Shown here: positions 1 to 6,181 of the stretch, in pieces
Position numbering within the stretch: position 1 is the stretch's first letter
Layout of the letters: the number at the start of each line of letters is the position of its first letter
Source of the DNA: Candidatus Nomurabacteria bacterium
Lineage (GTDB): Bacteria > Patescibacteriota > Minisyncoccia > Phycocordibacterales > CALRBL01
Direction: 5' to 3'
DNA: 11,035 bases
Assembly (NCBI GenBank): GCA_943354075.1
Contig: CALRBL010000010.1
Span: 1 to 11,035 of the forward strand
Translations under genes and position numbers: made by a program
The notes under the pieces: generated by a model
What the model was told of the DNA's origin: nothing
What the model saw: only the letters and a program-made list of their open reading frames with translations
The model's database searches: none

Positions 1-346
1 TGCCGGAAACCGAAAGGGTAAGGTGGGAGTAGGAACTGGAAAAGCTGGAGATACTTCTCTTGCTATCGATAAGGCAGTTAAGAACGCCAAGAAAAACATG
101 ATCGATGTGGTTTTGAACAAACACATGTCTATCTCTCACGAAGTATCTGCAAAATTCAATGCCGCAATCGTCGAGATTCAGCCTGCACGAGGACGTGGAG
201 TATCTGCAGGAAGCTCAGTGCGTGATGTTATCGAACTTGCAGGTATCAAGGAGGTTGGCGCAAAGCTCCGATCAGGAACTAAGAACAAGCTTAACAATGC
301 CCGAGCTGCTATTAAGGCCCTCTCTCTTCTTAAGAAAGCTAAATAA
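1..346 (+). CDS. rpsE: 30S ribosomal protein S5, 3' part (5' end outside window)
   Basis: S5 of the small ribosomal subunit, involved in decoding accuracy and mRNA handling at the entry channel. The reading frame is already open at base 2 and gives 114 C-terminal residues before TAA at 344-346. The first visible residues, GNRKGKVGVGTGKAGD, match the conserved S5 double-stranded-RNA-binding/C-terminal domain junction, and the following stretch with PARGRGVSAGSSVRDV is typical of the S5 C-terminal domain. A GTG at base 23 could be mistaken for a start, but conserved residues continue upstream of it, so the gene is simply cut by the window edge. It lies 5 bp upstream of rplO and is clearly part of the spc operon. 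Codon use is AAG-rich, as expected for a highly expressed gene. Confidence 0.97.
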   Translation, partial: AGNRKGKVGVGTGKAGDTSLAIDKAVKNAKKNMIDVVLNKHMSISHEVSAKFNAAIVEIQPARGRGVSAGSSVRDVIELAGIKEVGAKLRSGTKNKLNNARAAIKALSLLKKAK

Positions 347-351
347 ATTAT

Positions 352-792
352 ATGCAAATCAACGACTTAAAACGAAAGACAAAGAACAAGCGATCCATCA
401 AGGTGGGACGCGGAGGAACTCGTGGAAAGACATCCGGACGTGGAACCAAGGGACAGCTCGCACGATCAGGACGCAAACTCCGACCTGAACTTCGAGACAT
501 CATCAAGAAGCTTCCTAAGCTCCGAGGACGTGGAAAGAATTCAAACCTTTCTATTCAGATCAAGCCACTTACTGTTAATTTAAATGACATCGAAGCAAAC
601 TTCAAAGCAGGGGACAAGGTTTCTCCTTCAACTCTTGCTGCAAAGGGTGTTATCAAGCACTACAAGGGCCGAAACGAGCTTGTGAAGATCCTTGCGACAG
701 GAACTCTTACCAAGAAAGTCACTATCTCAGGTTGCACCATCTCAGCGGGTGCAAAGGAAGCTATCGAAAAAGCCGGCGGTAGCGTAAAATAA
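352..792 (+). CDS. rplO: 50S ribosomal protein L15
   Basis: uL15, a late-assembling large-subunit protein that binds 23S rRNA. The 146-residue length is normal for the family. The N-terminus is the usual very basic, Gly-rich rRNA-binding tail (residues about 8-60, including GRGGTRGKTSGRGTKGQ), followed by a globular C-terminal domain ending in an A-K-E-A-I-E-K-A-G-G motif typical of L15. ATG at 352 follows the rpsE stop by 5 bp and has no Shine-Dalgarno sequence, so it is probably expressed from an upstream promoter by coupled translation. In most bacteria rpmD (L30) lies between rpsE and rplO; here it is missing. The stop codon is 4 bp before secY. Confidence 0.97.
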   Translation: MQINDLKRKTKNKRSIKVGRGGTRGKTSGRGTKGQLARSGRKLRPELRDIIKKLPKLRGRGKNSNLSIQIKPLTVNLNDIEANFKAGDKVSPSTLAAKGVIKHYKGRNELVKILATGTLTKKVTISGCTISAGAKEAIEKAGGSVK

Positions 793-796
793 CTCT

Positions 797-2086
797 ATGA
801 ACGCATTTCTTACAAAAGCAGCAGCGGTACTCAGGGACCCGATGATTCGCCGCAGGATATTGTTTACTATCAGCGCTCTCGTCATCTTCCAGTTCCTCGC
901 ATCGATACCTATCCCAGGCGTCGACAAGCTTCGCCTTGCATCATTCTTCGCTCAGAACGAATTCCTCGGCCTTTTGAACGTATTTTCTGGGGGAGGTCTT
1001 TCAAACCTTTCTATCGTCATGCTTGGAGTGTCTCCTTACATCACTGCGTCTATCATTATGAATCTTTTCACTATGATGTCTCCGAAGTTGAAGCAGATGT
1101 ATCAGGAAGAAGGGGAAGCAGGTCGTAAGAAGTTCTCACAGTACGCACGTATTGCGACTGTTCCTCTTGCTATCATTTCTGCCTTTGGATTCATCCTTCT
1201 TCTCGAACAGCAGGGAGTGGTGCCTGCACTCGGTCTTCTTTCTCTTATTACAAACGTTATGATCATTGTTGGAGGTACCATGGTGCTCCTTTGGATTGGA
1301 GAACTTATCACTGAATTCGGAATCGGAAACGGAGTTTCTCTTATTATCTTTGCCGGAATCGTATCCGGTCTTCCAAGTGCTTTGAGTCAGAAATTTATTT
1401 CTTTCACCCAGGCAGATCTTCCTCTCTATATTTTCCTCGTCGCATTCGCTGCGCTCATAATCTACGCTGTTGTATATGTCACTGAGGCAGAGCGTCCTGT
1501 TCCTGTTACTTATGCGAAACGTGTTCGTGGTAACAAAGTGTACGGAGGTGTTTCTACCTATCTTCCGCTTCGCCTTACACAGGCCGGTGTGATTCCTATC
1601 ATCTTTGCGCTTTCAATTCTCTTGTTCCCACAGCTTATCTTGAATGCACTTTCAAAGCTCACTATTCAGGGAGCAGTCGGCGATTTCATCAATTCAGCAT
1701 CTCAATTTATTTTGAATGCTCTTGCTGACCAGCGTATCTACGGCGCGGCGTATTTTGTACTTGTGTTCCTCTTCACCTATTTCTACACAGCAGTTACTTT
1801 CGATCCAGATTCAATTTCAAAGAACTTGCAGCAGAACGGTGCCTTCATCGCAGGTGTTCGTCCAGGAGAAGCGACTTCAGACTTCCTTTCAAAAATCATC
1901 CTCCGCATTACCTTCACTGGAGCACTCTTCCTTGGTATTATCGCTATTCTCCCCCTTGTCCTTCAGGGAATATTCCCTCAGATTGGCTCAATCGCTATCG
2001 GTGGTACCGCACTTCTCATCGTTGTTTCTGTTATCCTCGACCTCATCAAGAAAATCGACGGTCAGATTTCAATGCGGGAATACTAG
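797..2086 (+). CDS. secY: Protein translocase subunit SecY
   Basis: Pore-forming subunit of the SecYEG translocon in the cytoplasmic membrane, through which Sec-dependent proteins are exported or inserted. It has 429 residues with about ten predicted hydrophobic helices, the family norm. Visible signatures are PIPGVD at 38-43 after TM1 (plug region), LGVSPYITASIIMNLF at about 76-91 (TM2), the cytoplasmic loop with EAERPVPVTYAKR at about 230-242 that contacts SecA or the ribosome, QNGAFIAGVRPG at 346-357 before TM9, and a C-terminus ending SMREY. The start at 797 is 4 bp after rplO and has no Shine-Dalgarno sequence. Position between rplO and adk is the classical one, except that a small gene has been inserted before adk. 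Confidence 0.98.
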   Translation: MNAFLTKAAAVLRDPMIRRRILFTISALVIFQFLASIPIPGVDKLRLASFFAQNEFLGLLNVFSGGGLSNLSIVMLGVSPYITASIIMNLFTMMSPKLKQMYQEEGEAGRKKFSQYARIATVPLAIISAFGFILLLEQQGVVPALGLLSLITNVMIIVGGTMVLLWIGELITEFGIGNGVSLIIFAGIVSGLPSALSQKFISFTQADLPLYIFLVAFAALIIYAVVYVTEAERPVPVTYAKRVRGNKVYGGVSTYLPLRLTQAGVIPIIFALSILLFPQLILNALSKLTIQGAVGDFINSASQFILNALADQRIYGAAYFVLVFLFTYFYTAVTFDPDSISKNLQQNGAFIAGVRPGEATSDFLSKIILRITFTGALFLGIIAILPLVLQGIFPQIGSIAIGGTALLIVVSVILDLIKKIDGQISMREY

Positions 2087-2095
2087 TGCTACACT
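2087..2095 (+). promoter_or_regulatory. Extended -10 promoter, likely leaderless start for the 72-aa gene
   Basis: TGcTACACT lies directly after the secY stop codon, and 6 nt (ATTAGT) separate it from the ATG at 2102. An extended -10 (TGn plus TAnnnT) usually starts transcription about 7 nt downstream, which here is the A of the start codon. The promoter is inferred from the motif and its repeated spacing at other genes in this window; no convincing -35 was identified. Confidence 0.5.
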
Positions 2096-2101
2096 ATTAG
2101 T

Positions 2102-2320
2102 ATGACTAATCATGATGCTATTGGAGATCCAGAACTTTCAGTAGAAGATGCAGAACAGCAAATTCGGTTTGTGATGCAGCGTGTTGCATTAATGGGAAGA
2201 AATGACTCAGAGCTTAACGGTATCGAGCGCATCATCTCTAACCTCAAAGGTGGTGAAATTTCACCTATCGATGCTGTCGCTGCAGCAGAAACAATCGAGC
2301 GTAATAAGCAGGAACATTAA
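2102..2320 (+). CDS. Small hypothetical protein (72 aa) between secY and adk
   Basis: I do not recognise this protein. It has 72 residues, no cysteine, is acidic and predicted mainly helical, with no membrane segment or signal peptide. The N-terminal part (DPELSVEDAEQQIRFVMQRV) looks like an amphipathic helix. A second helix ending in IISNLKG is followed by ISPIDAVAAAETIERNKQ. The composition suggests a small helical-bundle cytosolic protein that might bind a partner, but no function is shown. Reality of the gene is supported by its clean fit between secY (15-bp gap) and adk (11-bp gap), on the same strand, with a plausible own -10 element upstream. There is no Shine-Dalgarno sequence. Confidence 0.8.
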   Translation: MTNHDAIGDPELSVEDAEQQIRFVMQRVALMGRNDSELNGIERIISNLKGGEISPIDAVAAAETIERNKQEH

Positions 2321-2331
2321 AACTATTCACT

Positions 2332-2928
2332 ATGAAACCAAAGACTTTTCTCTTCATCGGCCGTTCCGGAGCGGGTAAAGGTACACAAGCCAAACTATTA
2401 CAAAAACATCTCGAGTCACTTGATGCTACTGTTCCTGTTTATTACCTCGAGACTGGCGCCCACTTCCGCGAATTCATTAAAGGTGATTCTTACACCAGCA
2501 AGTGTTCAAAAGAAATGTATGACCGTGCTGAACGTCAGCCAGACTTTCTTGCAATTTGGAACTGGGGAGATCTTTTGGTAAATAATTTTACCGATTCGAT
2601 GCATCTTATTATGGATGGTATGCCACGATCATTGAATGAAGCGCACATGCTTCGTACTGCTCTCGATTTCTACAAAATAACTGATCCGTATGTTGTGTAT
2701 GTTGGAGTGAGCCCTGAATGGTCCAAAAAAAGACTCGTGGAACGACATCGCCTTGACGACAAATCCGAAGCTGAGATTGATCGAAAGATCGCATGGTTTG
2801 ATCACGATGTGCTTCCTGCTATAGAGTATTTTAAAGCTGATTCTTTCTACAATTATGTCGAACTCAACGGTGAACAGACCATCGACGAGGTATTCAAAGA
2901 ACTGCTCTCAAAGGTGCAATTGCAATGA
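2332..2928 (+). CDS. adk: Adenylate kinase, short-LID form
   Basis: Catalyses ATP + AMP = 2 ADP in the cytosol. The P-loop is GRSGAGKGT at 10-18 (K16 contacts ATP phosphates). TGAHFR at about 41-46 fits the AMP-binding segment, normally T-G-(D/E)-(L/M)-(L/F)-R. DGMPRS at 95-100 corresponds to the family DGFPR signature. R134, R138, R140, the DD pair at 142-143 and R151 correspond to the catalytic arginine/aspartate cluster. At 198 residues it is shorter than the usual bacterial enzyme of about 214. The LID insertion, often a Cys4 zinc finger, is missing: KKRLVERHRLDDKSE runs straight through. Its place between secY and map is the standard adk location. Another nucleoside monophosphate kinase specificity cannot be excluded because several AMP-site residues are altered. 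Confidence 0.9.
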   Translation: MKPKTFLFIGRSGAGKGTQAKLLQKHLESLDATVPVYYLETGAHFREFIKGDSYTSKCSKEMYDRAERQPDFLAIWNWGDLLVNNFTDSMHLIMDGMPRSLNEAHMLRTALDFYKITDPYVVYVGVSPEWSKKRLVERHRLDDKSEAEIDRKIAWFDHDVLPAIEYFKADSFYNYVELNGEQTIDEVFKELLSKVQLQ

Positions 2929-2947
2929 CCCCCATTGTAAAAAATAT

Positions 2948-3718
2948 ATGGTGATACTGAAAACCAAAGAACAAATAGAAACTATGCGCGAAGGCGGAAG
3001 AATTCTCGCTACTATTCTTGGAGCGGTGAAAGAACGCGCGATTCCAGGCGCAACGACTGCGTCACTCAATGATTATGCAAACGAACTTTGTAAAAAATAC
3101 AAAGTTATTCCTATATTTTTAAACTACACTCCCTACGGTGCATCACGCCCGTTTCCAGGGAGTCTTTGTGTTTCTCTTAATGATGAAGTGGTTCACGGGA
3201 TTCCAAACGAAAAACCTCGTGTTCTAAGTGAGGGTGATGTGGTGTCTCTTGATATGGGAATTAAGTATGGAGGTTTGATTGTCGATAGTGCGATTACTGT
3301 TATTGCGGGTAAGGGAGACGTTCAAGCGGAAAAACTTCTCGAAGCAACTGAGAAAGCCTTGTCTGCGGGTATCAGTGCAGCGAGAGTTGGAAAGCGTACG
3401 GGAGATATCGGACATGCCGTTGAGAAAGTGGTAAAGCCGTATGGATTTTCATTGCCCGAAGAACTCGGAGGTCATGGAGTAGGGGAGAGTGTCCACGAAG
3501 ATCCTTACATTCCAAATTTTGGAAAACCTAAAGAAGGGGTGCTTTTGAAAAACGGAATGGTGTTCGCTATCGAGCCTATGGTAAATGAAGGAACTAAAAA
3601 AATCTATCTTGATCGAGATGGATATACCTACCGTACCGCCGATGGAAAGAGAAGCGCTCACTTTGAACATACCGTTGCGATAGTTGATGGGGTGGCTGAA
3701 ATTCTCACTAAAATATAA
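2948..3718 (+). CDS. map: Methionine aminopeptidase, type I
   Basis: Removes the initiator methionine from nascent proteins in the cytosol; a dinuclear-metal M24 peptidase. With the start at ATG 2948 it has 256 residues, the usual type Ia length. Expected active-site residues are all present: H83 (HGIPN), metal ligands D102 (LDMG), D113 (VDSA), H176 (GGHGVG), E209 (IEPM) and E240 (FEHT), plus H183. Their spacing closely matches the E. coli enzyme. The frame stays open upstream to 2855, but that part overlaps adk by over 70 bp and lacks family similarity, while MVILKTKEQIETMREGG is a standard MetAP N-terminus. The gene follows adk by 19 bp, and its stop overlaps the next ATG (TAATG). Confidence 0.96.
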   Translation: MVILKTKEQIETMREGGRILATILGAVKERAIPGATTASLNDYANELCKKYKVIPIFLNYTPYGASRPFPGSLCVSLNDEVVHGIPNEKPRVLSEGDVVSLDMGIKYGGLIVDSAITVIAGKGDVQAEKLLEATEKALSAGISAARVGKRTGDIGHAVEKVVKPYGFSLPEELGGHGVGESVHEDPYIPNFGKPKEGVLLKNGMVFAIEPMVNEGTKKIYLDRDGYTYRTADGKRSAHFEHTVAIVDGVAEILTKI

Positions 3719-4221
3719 TGCGTGAATTTGGTATTAAAAGAGAAAATGAAGAACGACGCGATGGGGGCTGTGGAATTGTTTTTGATCCCGCAACTCAAAA
3801 ATATGCAGTAGGAAAACAACACGATGGAAAACTCAGAATCTTTTCAGGAGGTGTTGATGCGTCGGAAGATATAGAAAAAGGGGTGATGCGTGAAGTAACC
3901 GAAGAAAGCGGACTTCATGATTTTTTACATGTCGAAAAGATAGATGAAGTGCTTACGCACTATTACAACAGTCTACGGAATGTTAATCGAGTCGCCCATG
4001 CGACTTGTTTTCTGGTGATACTCAAGAGTGCCGATCTTCTTCCTGTCGAACTCGAAGCTCACGAAACATTCGATCTTGTATGGGTGACAGCAGTAGAACT
4101 TCTTTTAGATCTTGAATTAAATAATGGAAATAAGGACAACGACCATTGGATATTTTTTCTCAAAAAGTCGGTTTCTCGAGCAGTCGAGCTAGGATATGAC
4201 AAGGCTCAAAAGGTGTGGTAG
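3718..4221 (+). CDS. Nudix hydrolase
   Basis: A member of the Nudix superfamily, which cleaves nucleoside diphosphates linked to another moiety using a divalent metal. The 167-residue protein has a complete Nudix box at residues 44-66: G44, E50, then R58-E59-V-T-E62-E63-S-G65-L, fitting Gx5Ex7REUxEExGU. The rest matches the small alpha/beta/alpha Nudix fold: a beta strand before the box (GGCGIVFDPATQKYAVGK) and a later strand with FDLVWVTAVEL. Substrate cannot be told from sequence; house-cleaning, mRNA decapping and sugar-nucleotide hydrolysis are all possible. Its ATG overlaps the map stop by one base, so translation is likely coupled. This is the position where infA or rpmJ is often found in spc operons. 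Confidence 0.92.
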   Translation: MREFGIKRENEERRDGGCGIVFDPATQKYAVGKQHDGKLRIFSGGVDASEDIEKGVMREVTEESGLHDFLHVEKIDEVLTHYYNSLRNVNRVAHATCFLVILKSADLLPVELEAHETFDLVWVTAVELLLDLELNNGNKDNDHWIFFLKKSVSRAVELGYDKAQKVW

Positions 4222-4224
4222 TCT
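4216..4224 (+). promoter_or_regulatory. Possible extended -10 promoter for the 135-aa gene
   Basis: TGgTAGTCT includes the stop codon of the Nudix gene. Transcription would start near 4231 and give a leader of about 47 nt carrying the Shine-Dalgarno site. Motif-based only; the TAGTCT hexamer is a weak match to TATAAT. Confidence 0.3.
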
Positions 4225-4262
4225 CCGGATAAGCCTCAACAACCCTAACAATCGAAAAATAG

Positions 4263-4268
4263 AAGGAG
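4263..4268 (+). promoter_or_regulatory. Strong Shine-Dalgarno site (AAGGAG)
   Basis: AAGGAG with 9 nt to the ATG at 4278. It supports that start and is notable because no other gene in the window has a comparable site. Confidence 0.75.
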
Positions 4269-4277
4269 CACCTAATA

Positions 4278-4685
4278 ATGAGAAATCCTGATGATGATTA
4301 TTCCTGGTATTTGGCATTTACCCATGCCGAATCTTTCCAGACGATCAGCAAGATGCTGGCGAAGCGCGGGGATCTCGCAGGGAATGTGAACGAAGCGTTC
4401 CTTTGCCCAGATGGTCAAACACACCAAGTCATTTCAGTGAAATACGTGGTGACGCAGGAAGTGAAAGGGATGACGGTCGAATACAAAGGTTCTCCACTCC
4501 GATATCGCGTGATGCGCTGCAAGAAGCCTGACGGGGAGATCGAGTGGCACCGCAATCGTGCCAAGGAAGGTGGGGAGAATCTTGCGGACAAGATCACGAC
4601 GGGTACCGCCTTTCTCAATAAGCTTCAGAAGAAGCACTCTCGTGTTCCGGATGAAGAAGCATTGAAACTTCCGGGAGGAGAATAG
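4278..4685 (+). CDS. Hypothetical protein (135 aa), GC-rich
   Basis: I do not recognise this protein. It has 135 residues, is soluble and basic, with no signal peptide or membrane helix. The N-terminus (DDDYSWYLAFTHAESFQTI) is aromatic-rich. The middle looks like a beta-rich unit: a FLCPDGQTHQVISVKYVV segment, then VEYKGSPLRYRVMRCKKPDGEIEWHRN, each with a Cys followed closely by P-D-G. The two C-x(0-2)-P-D-G turns could be a repeated beta-hairpin, and with nearby histidines metal binding is conceivable, but only two Cys are present. The tail is charged and probably flexible. It stands alone between a possible promoter and a terminator. Sampled 60-base lines inside it are 53-60% GC, versus about 38% in a line of the upstream Nudix gene. 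This and its unusual Shine-Dalgarno site suggest a different origin or unusual expression. Confidence 0.82.
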   Translation: MRNPDDDYSWYLAFTHAESFQTISKMLAKRGDLAGNVNEAFLCPDGQTHQVISVKYVVTQEVKGMTVEYKGSPLRYRVMRCKKPDGEIEWHRNRAKEGGENLADKITTGTAFLNKLQKKHSRVPDEEALKLPGGE

Positions 4686-4708
4686 TTTCCGCCTCATCTT
4701 CATCTGCG

Positions 4709-4741
4709 AACGCCGTCTCGGTAACGAGGCGGCGTTTTTTT
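4709..4741 (+). terminator. Rho-independent terminator after the 135-aa gene
   Basis: The stem AACGCCGTCTCG (4709-4720) pairs with CGAGGCGGCGTT (4725-4736) around a GTAA loop, with one G-U pair, and runs into seven T (4735-4741). Confidence 0.9.
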
Positions 4742-4742
4742 G

Positions 4743-4751
4743 TGGTACTAT
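4743..4751 (+). promoter_or_regulatory. Extended -10 promoter for the prepilin-like gene
   Basis: TGgTACTAT sits immediately after the terminator T-run, 8 nt before the ATG at 4760. Transcription would begin 0-2 nt before the start codon. The position right after a terminator and the spacing resembling other promoters in this window support it. Confidence 0.5.
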
Positions 4752-4759
4752 TTTAAAAT

Positions 4760-5410
4760 ATGAAAAATCATCAAAAAGGTTTTATCGGGTTAATTTTGGT
4801 AGTAGTTATTGCGCTGGCGGCAGTAGGTGGGGGTGCTTATGTTTATAAACAAAAAAGCAATGAGAAAGTTGTCGTTGAAGAAAAAACTTCTGTCACAGAA
4901 CCTGTTGTAGTCGAAAAAGAAACAAGGAAGGAAGTAGTAGTAAAAGCAGAAGTAAAGGAAGAGGTAAAAGTCATTTCGTCAGCAATAAAGGTTTGTACAA
5001 ATACCACTTGTTTTACTGATGCAATTAAGAGCTGTAGCTCTTCAAAGTTCTCTCGTTCAACTTCTGGAGAAGTTATTGGAGGATCGTTTATTAATTCAAG
5101 TTTCAGTTTTGAGGTAGTGCCTAATGGAAATTCTTGCGACTTGAAGGCTGTATTGAATAGTTTTGCAATTCGACCAAGTGATCAACTCCTAAAGGACTAC
5201 CAGAGTTCAATCAAACTTGATTCGGAGCCTTCTATAGAAGATGTTTACAAAGAATCAAATAGAGTAGGACAAGAGGCGGTAGGGAAGAGTGGTACATGTA
5301 AACTTTCATTGATCAAGGAAGACATCATCAGTCTATTTAGTAAGAACAATGATTTCTTGTTGATTATGGGAGCGGATGCAAATTGCTCGGGAGAGTTATT
5401 TGGGAAATAA
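4760..5410 (+). CDS. Membrane-anchored extracytoplasmic protein with prepilin-like N-terminus
   Basis: Unknown 216-residue protein. Residues 1-5 are short and polar, then K6-G7-F8 and a hydrophobic helix to about residue 29, resembling a type IV prepilin leader cleaved between G7 and F8. The glutamate usually found at mature position 5 is absent (I12), so it may be an ordinary N-terminal anchor instead. A low-complexity Val/Glu/Lys linker fills about residues 36-73. The C-terminal domain has six cysteines (79, 84, 92, 126, 180, 209), an even number compatible with disulfides outside the cytoplasm, and is Ser-rich. It probably faces the cell surface. No Shine-Dalgarno site; the start is set by the prepilin-like leader and the -10 spacing. 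Its 3' end overlaps the convergent gene by 47 bp. Confidence 0.85.
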   Translation: MKNHQKGFIGLILVVVIALAAVGGGAYVYKQKSNEKVVVEEKTSVTEPVVVEKETRKEVVVKAEVKEEVKVISSAIKVCTNTTCFTDAIKSCSSSKFSRSTSGEVIGGSFINSSFSFEVVPNGNSCDLKAVLNSFAIRPSDQLLKDYQSSIKLDSEPSIEDVYKESNRVGQEAVGKSGTCKLSLIKEDIISLFSKNNDFLLIMGADANCSGELFGK

Positions 5411-5945
5411 ACTTTCTGACAAAACCAAAAAGCTTTGTTACACCCATTGCCCAAAGTAGTGAAAGTGCATTGAAAACAAGTATCGCCACGAAGCCCCAAA
5501 AGAATGCCCAAGATTTTATTATGAAGCCGATTATGATTATCGAGAAGATTGTTGTTATGAGATAAAATATCCCTACGTACTTTAACAGGGTGAATTGAAA
5601 TACGGTGTGATCAAAATCTTTCTTAAAATATCTAATGATTCGAGTGAGTAAGTCATAACCGATACCGAAACCAACAATTACATAAACGAGTTGGCGTGTT
5701 GTTTCTTCGGCTGTCGAATATGTCTGTATGTCAGGCGCATTTATATCAATGATGTTGTAAGCGATCATCCAGTGAATAATAGAATTAACAAAATCTATTC
5801 CCCATTGGTTGCTGAGGAATAATCCCGCAACAAACATAAAAAGAAAAAAGAGGTAGAGACATAGGGCAGTTACATAAGGCAAATAGAGTCCATTTCTAAT
5901 CACCATAAATACGTAATCAAGAAGTCTTATCAGAATCTCTTTCAT
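5364..5945 (-). CDS. Hypothetical multi-pass membrane protein (193 aa)
   Basis: I do not recognise the family. The 193-residue protein has about four hydrophobic helices (roughly 22-44, 85-103, 120-142 and 145-167). A loop between the first two carries N-S-I-I-H-W and a polar stretch (INAPDIQTYSTAEE). The short segment RIIRYFKKDFDHT between helices two and three is basic, so that loop is likely cytoplasmic. No catalytic motif is evident. It is the only - strand gene supported in the window. ATG at 5945-5943 is preceded by an extended -10 on the same strand. It is transcribed convergently with the prepilin-like gene and shares 47 bp with its 3' end; no terminator was found between them. Confidence 0.8.
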   Translation of the reverse strand: MKEILIRLLDYVFMVIRNGLYLPYVTALCLYLFFLFMFVAGLFLSNQWGIDFVNSIIHWMIAYNIIDINAPDIQTYSTAEETTRQLVYVIVGFGIGYDLLTRIIRYFKKDFDHTVFQFTLLKYVGIFYLITTIFSIIIIGFIIKSWAFFWGFVAILVFNALSLLWAMGVTKLFGFVRKFISQITLPSNLHPLP

Positions 5946-5951
5946 ATAGAT

Positions 5952-5960
5952 AATCTATCA
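5952..5960 (-). promoter_or_regulatory. Extended -10 promoter for the - strand membrane protein
   Basis: Read on the - strand: TGaTAGATT, then 6 nt (ATCTAT), then ATG at 5945. The layout predicts a leaderless transcript. It is back to back with the + strand promoter at 5966. Confidence 0.5.
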
Positions 5961-5965
5961 CAGTC

Positions 5966-5974
5966 TGATATAAT
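5966..5974 (+). promoter_or_regulatory. Consensus extended -10 promoter for the envelope cluster
   Basis: TGaTATAAT is a perfect extended -10, followed by 6 nt (TATTCC) and ATG at 5981. This is the best promoter match in the window and predicts transcription starting on the start codon. It probably drives the genes from 5981 to 9082. Confidence 0.65.
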
Positions 5975-5980
5975 TATTCC

Positions 5981-6181
5981 ATGTTCTCAGTCCTTATTTC
6001 ATATCTCAAGTTCCATTATGGTCGTGCCTATATCGAAGGCTATCAATTCCTTCGACCGAATGGTCTTGCTCTTGGGTTTATTGGAATCCCACTCTTTATA
6101 ATTTGGACGTTGATACCTTTTGTTATTACTTCGTTCTTTGTCGGTGGTCTTTATCTCATGTTTATATGGAACGTTCTCTAA
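5981..6181 (+). CDS. Small hypothetical membrane protein (66 aa)
   Basis: Unrecognised 66-residue protein. A polar/aromatic N-terminal part (about 1-27, with Y-G-R-A-Y-I-E-G-Y-Q-F-L-R-P) is followed by a long hydrophobic region from about 28 to the C-terminus. That region contains a proline and could be one kinked helix or a two-helix hairpin. The very strong -10 with leaderless spacing and the 16-bp overlap with the next gene support it as a real first gene of the cluster. Whether it works with the 294-aa membrane protein next to it is only suggested by this overlap. Confidence 0.72.
   Translation: MFSVLISYLKFHYGRAYIEGYQFLRPNGLALGFIGIPLFIIWTLIPFVITSFFVGGLYLMFIWNVL

Noticed and set aside
785..790. 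TAAAAT six bases before the secY ATG as a leaderless promoter
   Set aside because: The spacing fits, but there is no TG extension, the match is weak and it overlaps the rplO stop in an AT-rich junction of an operon; chance is more likely.
2855..2947. N-terminal extension of map by 31 residues
   Set aside because: It overlaps adk by 74 bp in another frame, gives a sequence unlike any MetAP N-terminus, and ATG 2948 gives a normal length and a family-typical start.
4749..4760. Perfect 12-bp palindrome TATTTTAAAATA over a start codon
   Set aside because: It is pure A/T and overlaps the -10 and ATG; such palindromes are common in AT-rich promoter DNA, so no operator is claimed.
6103..6165. Upstream start for the 294-aa membrane protein
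   Set aside because: It would overlap the 66-aa gene by 79 bp and needs a non-ATG start; ATG 6166 gives a short overlap and a sensible charged N-terminus.
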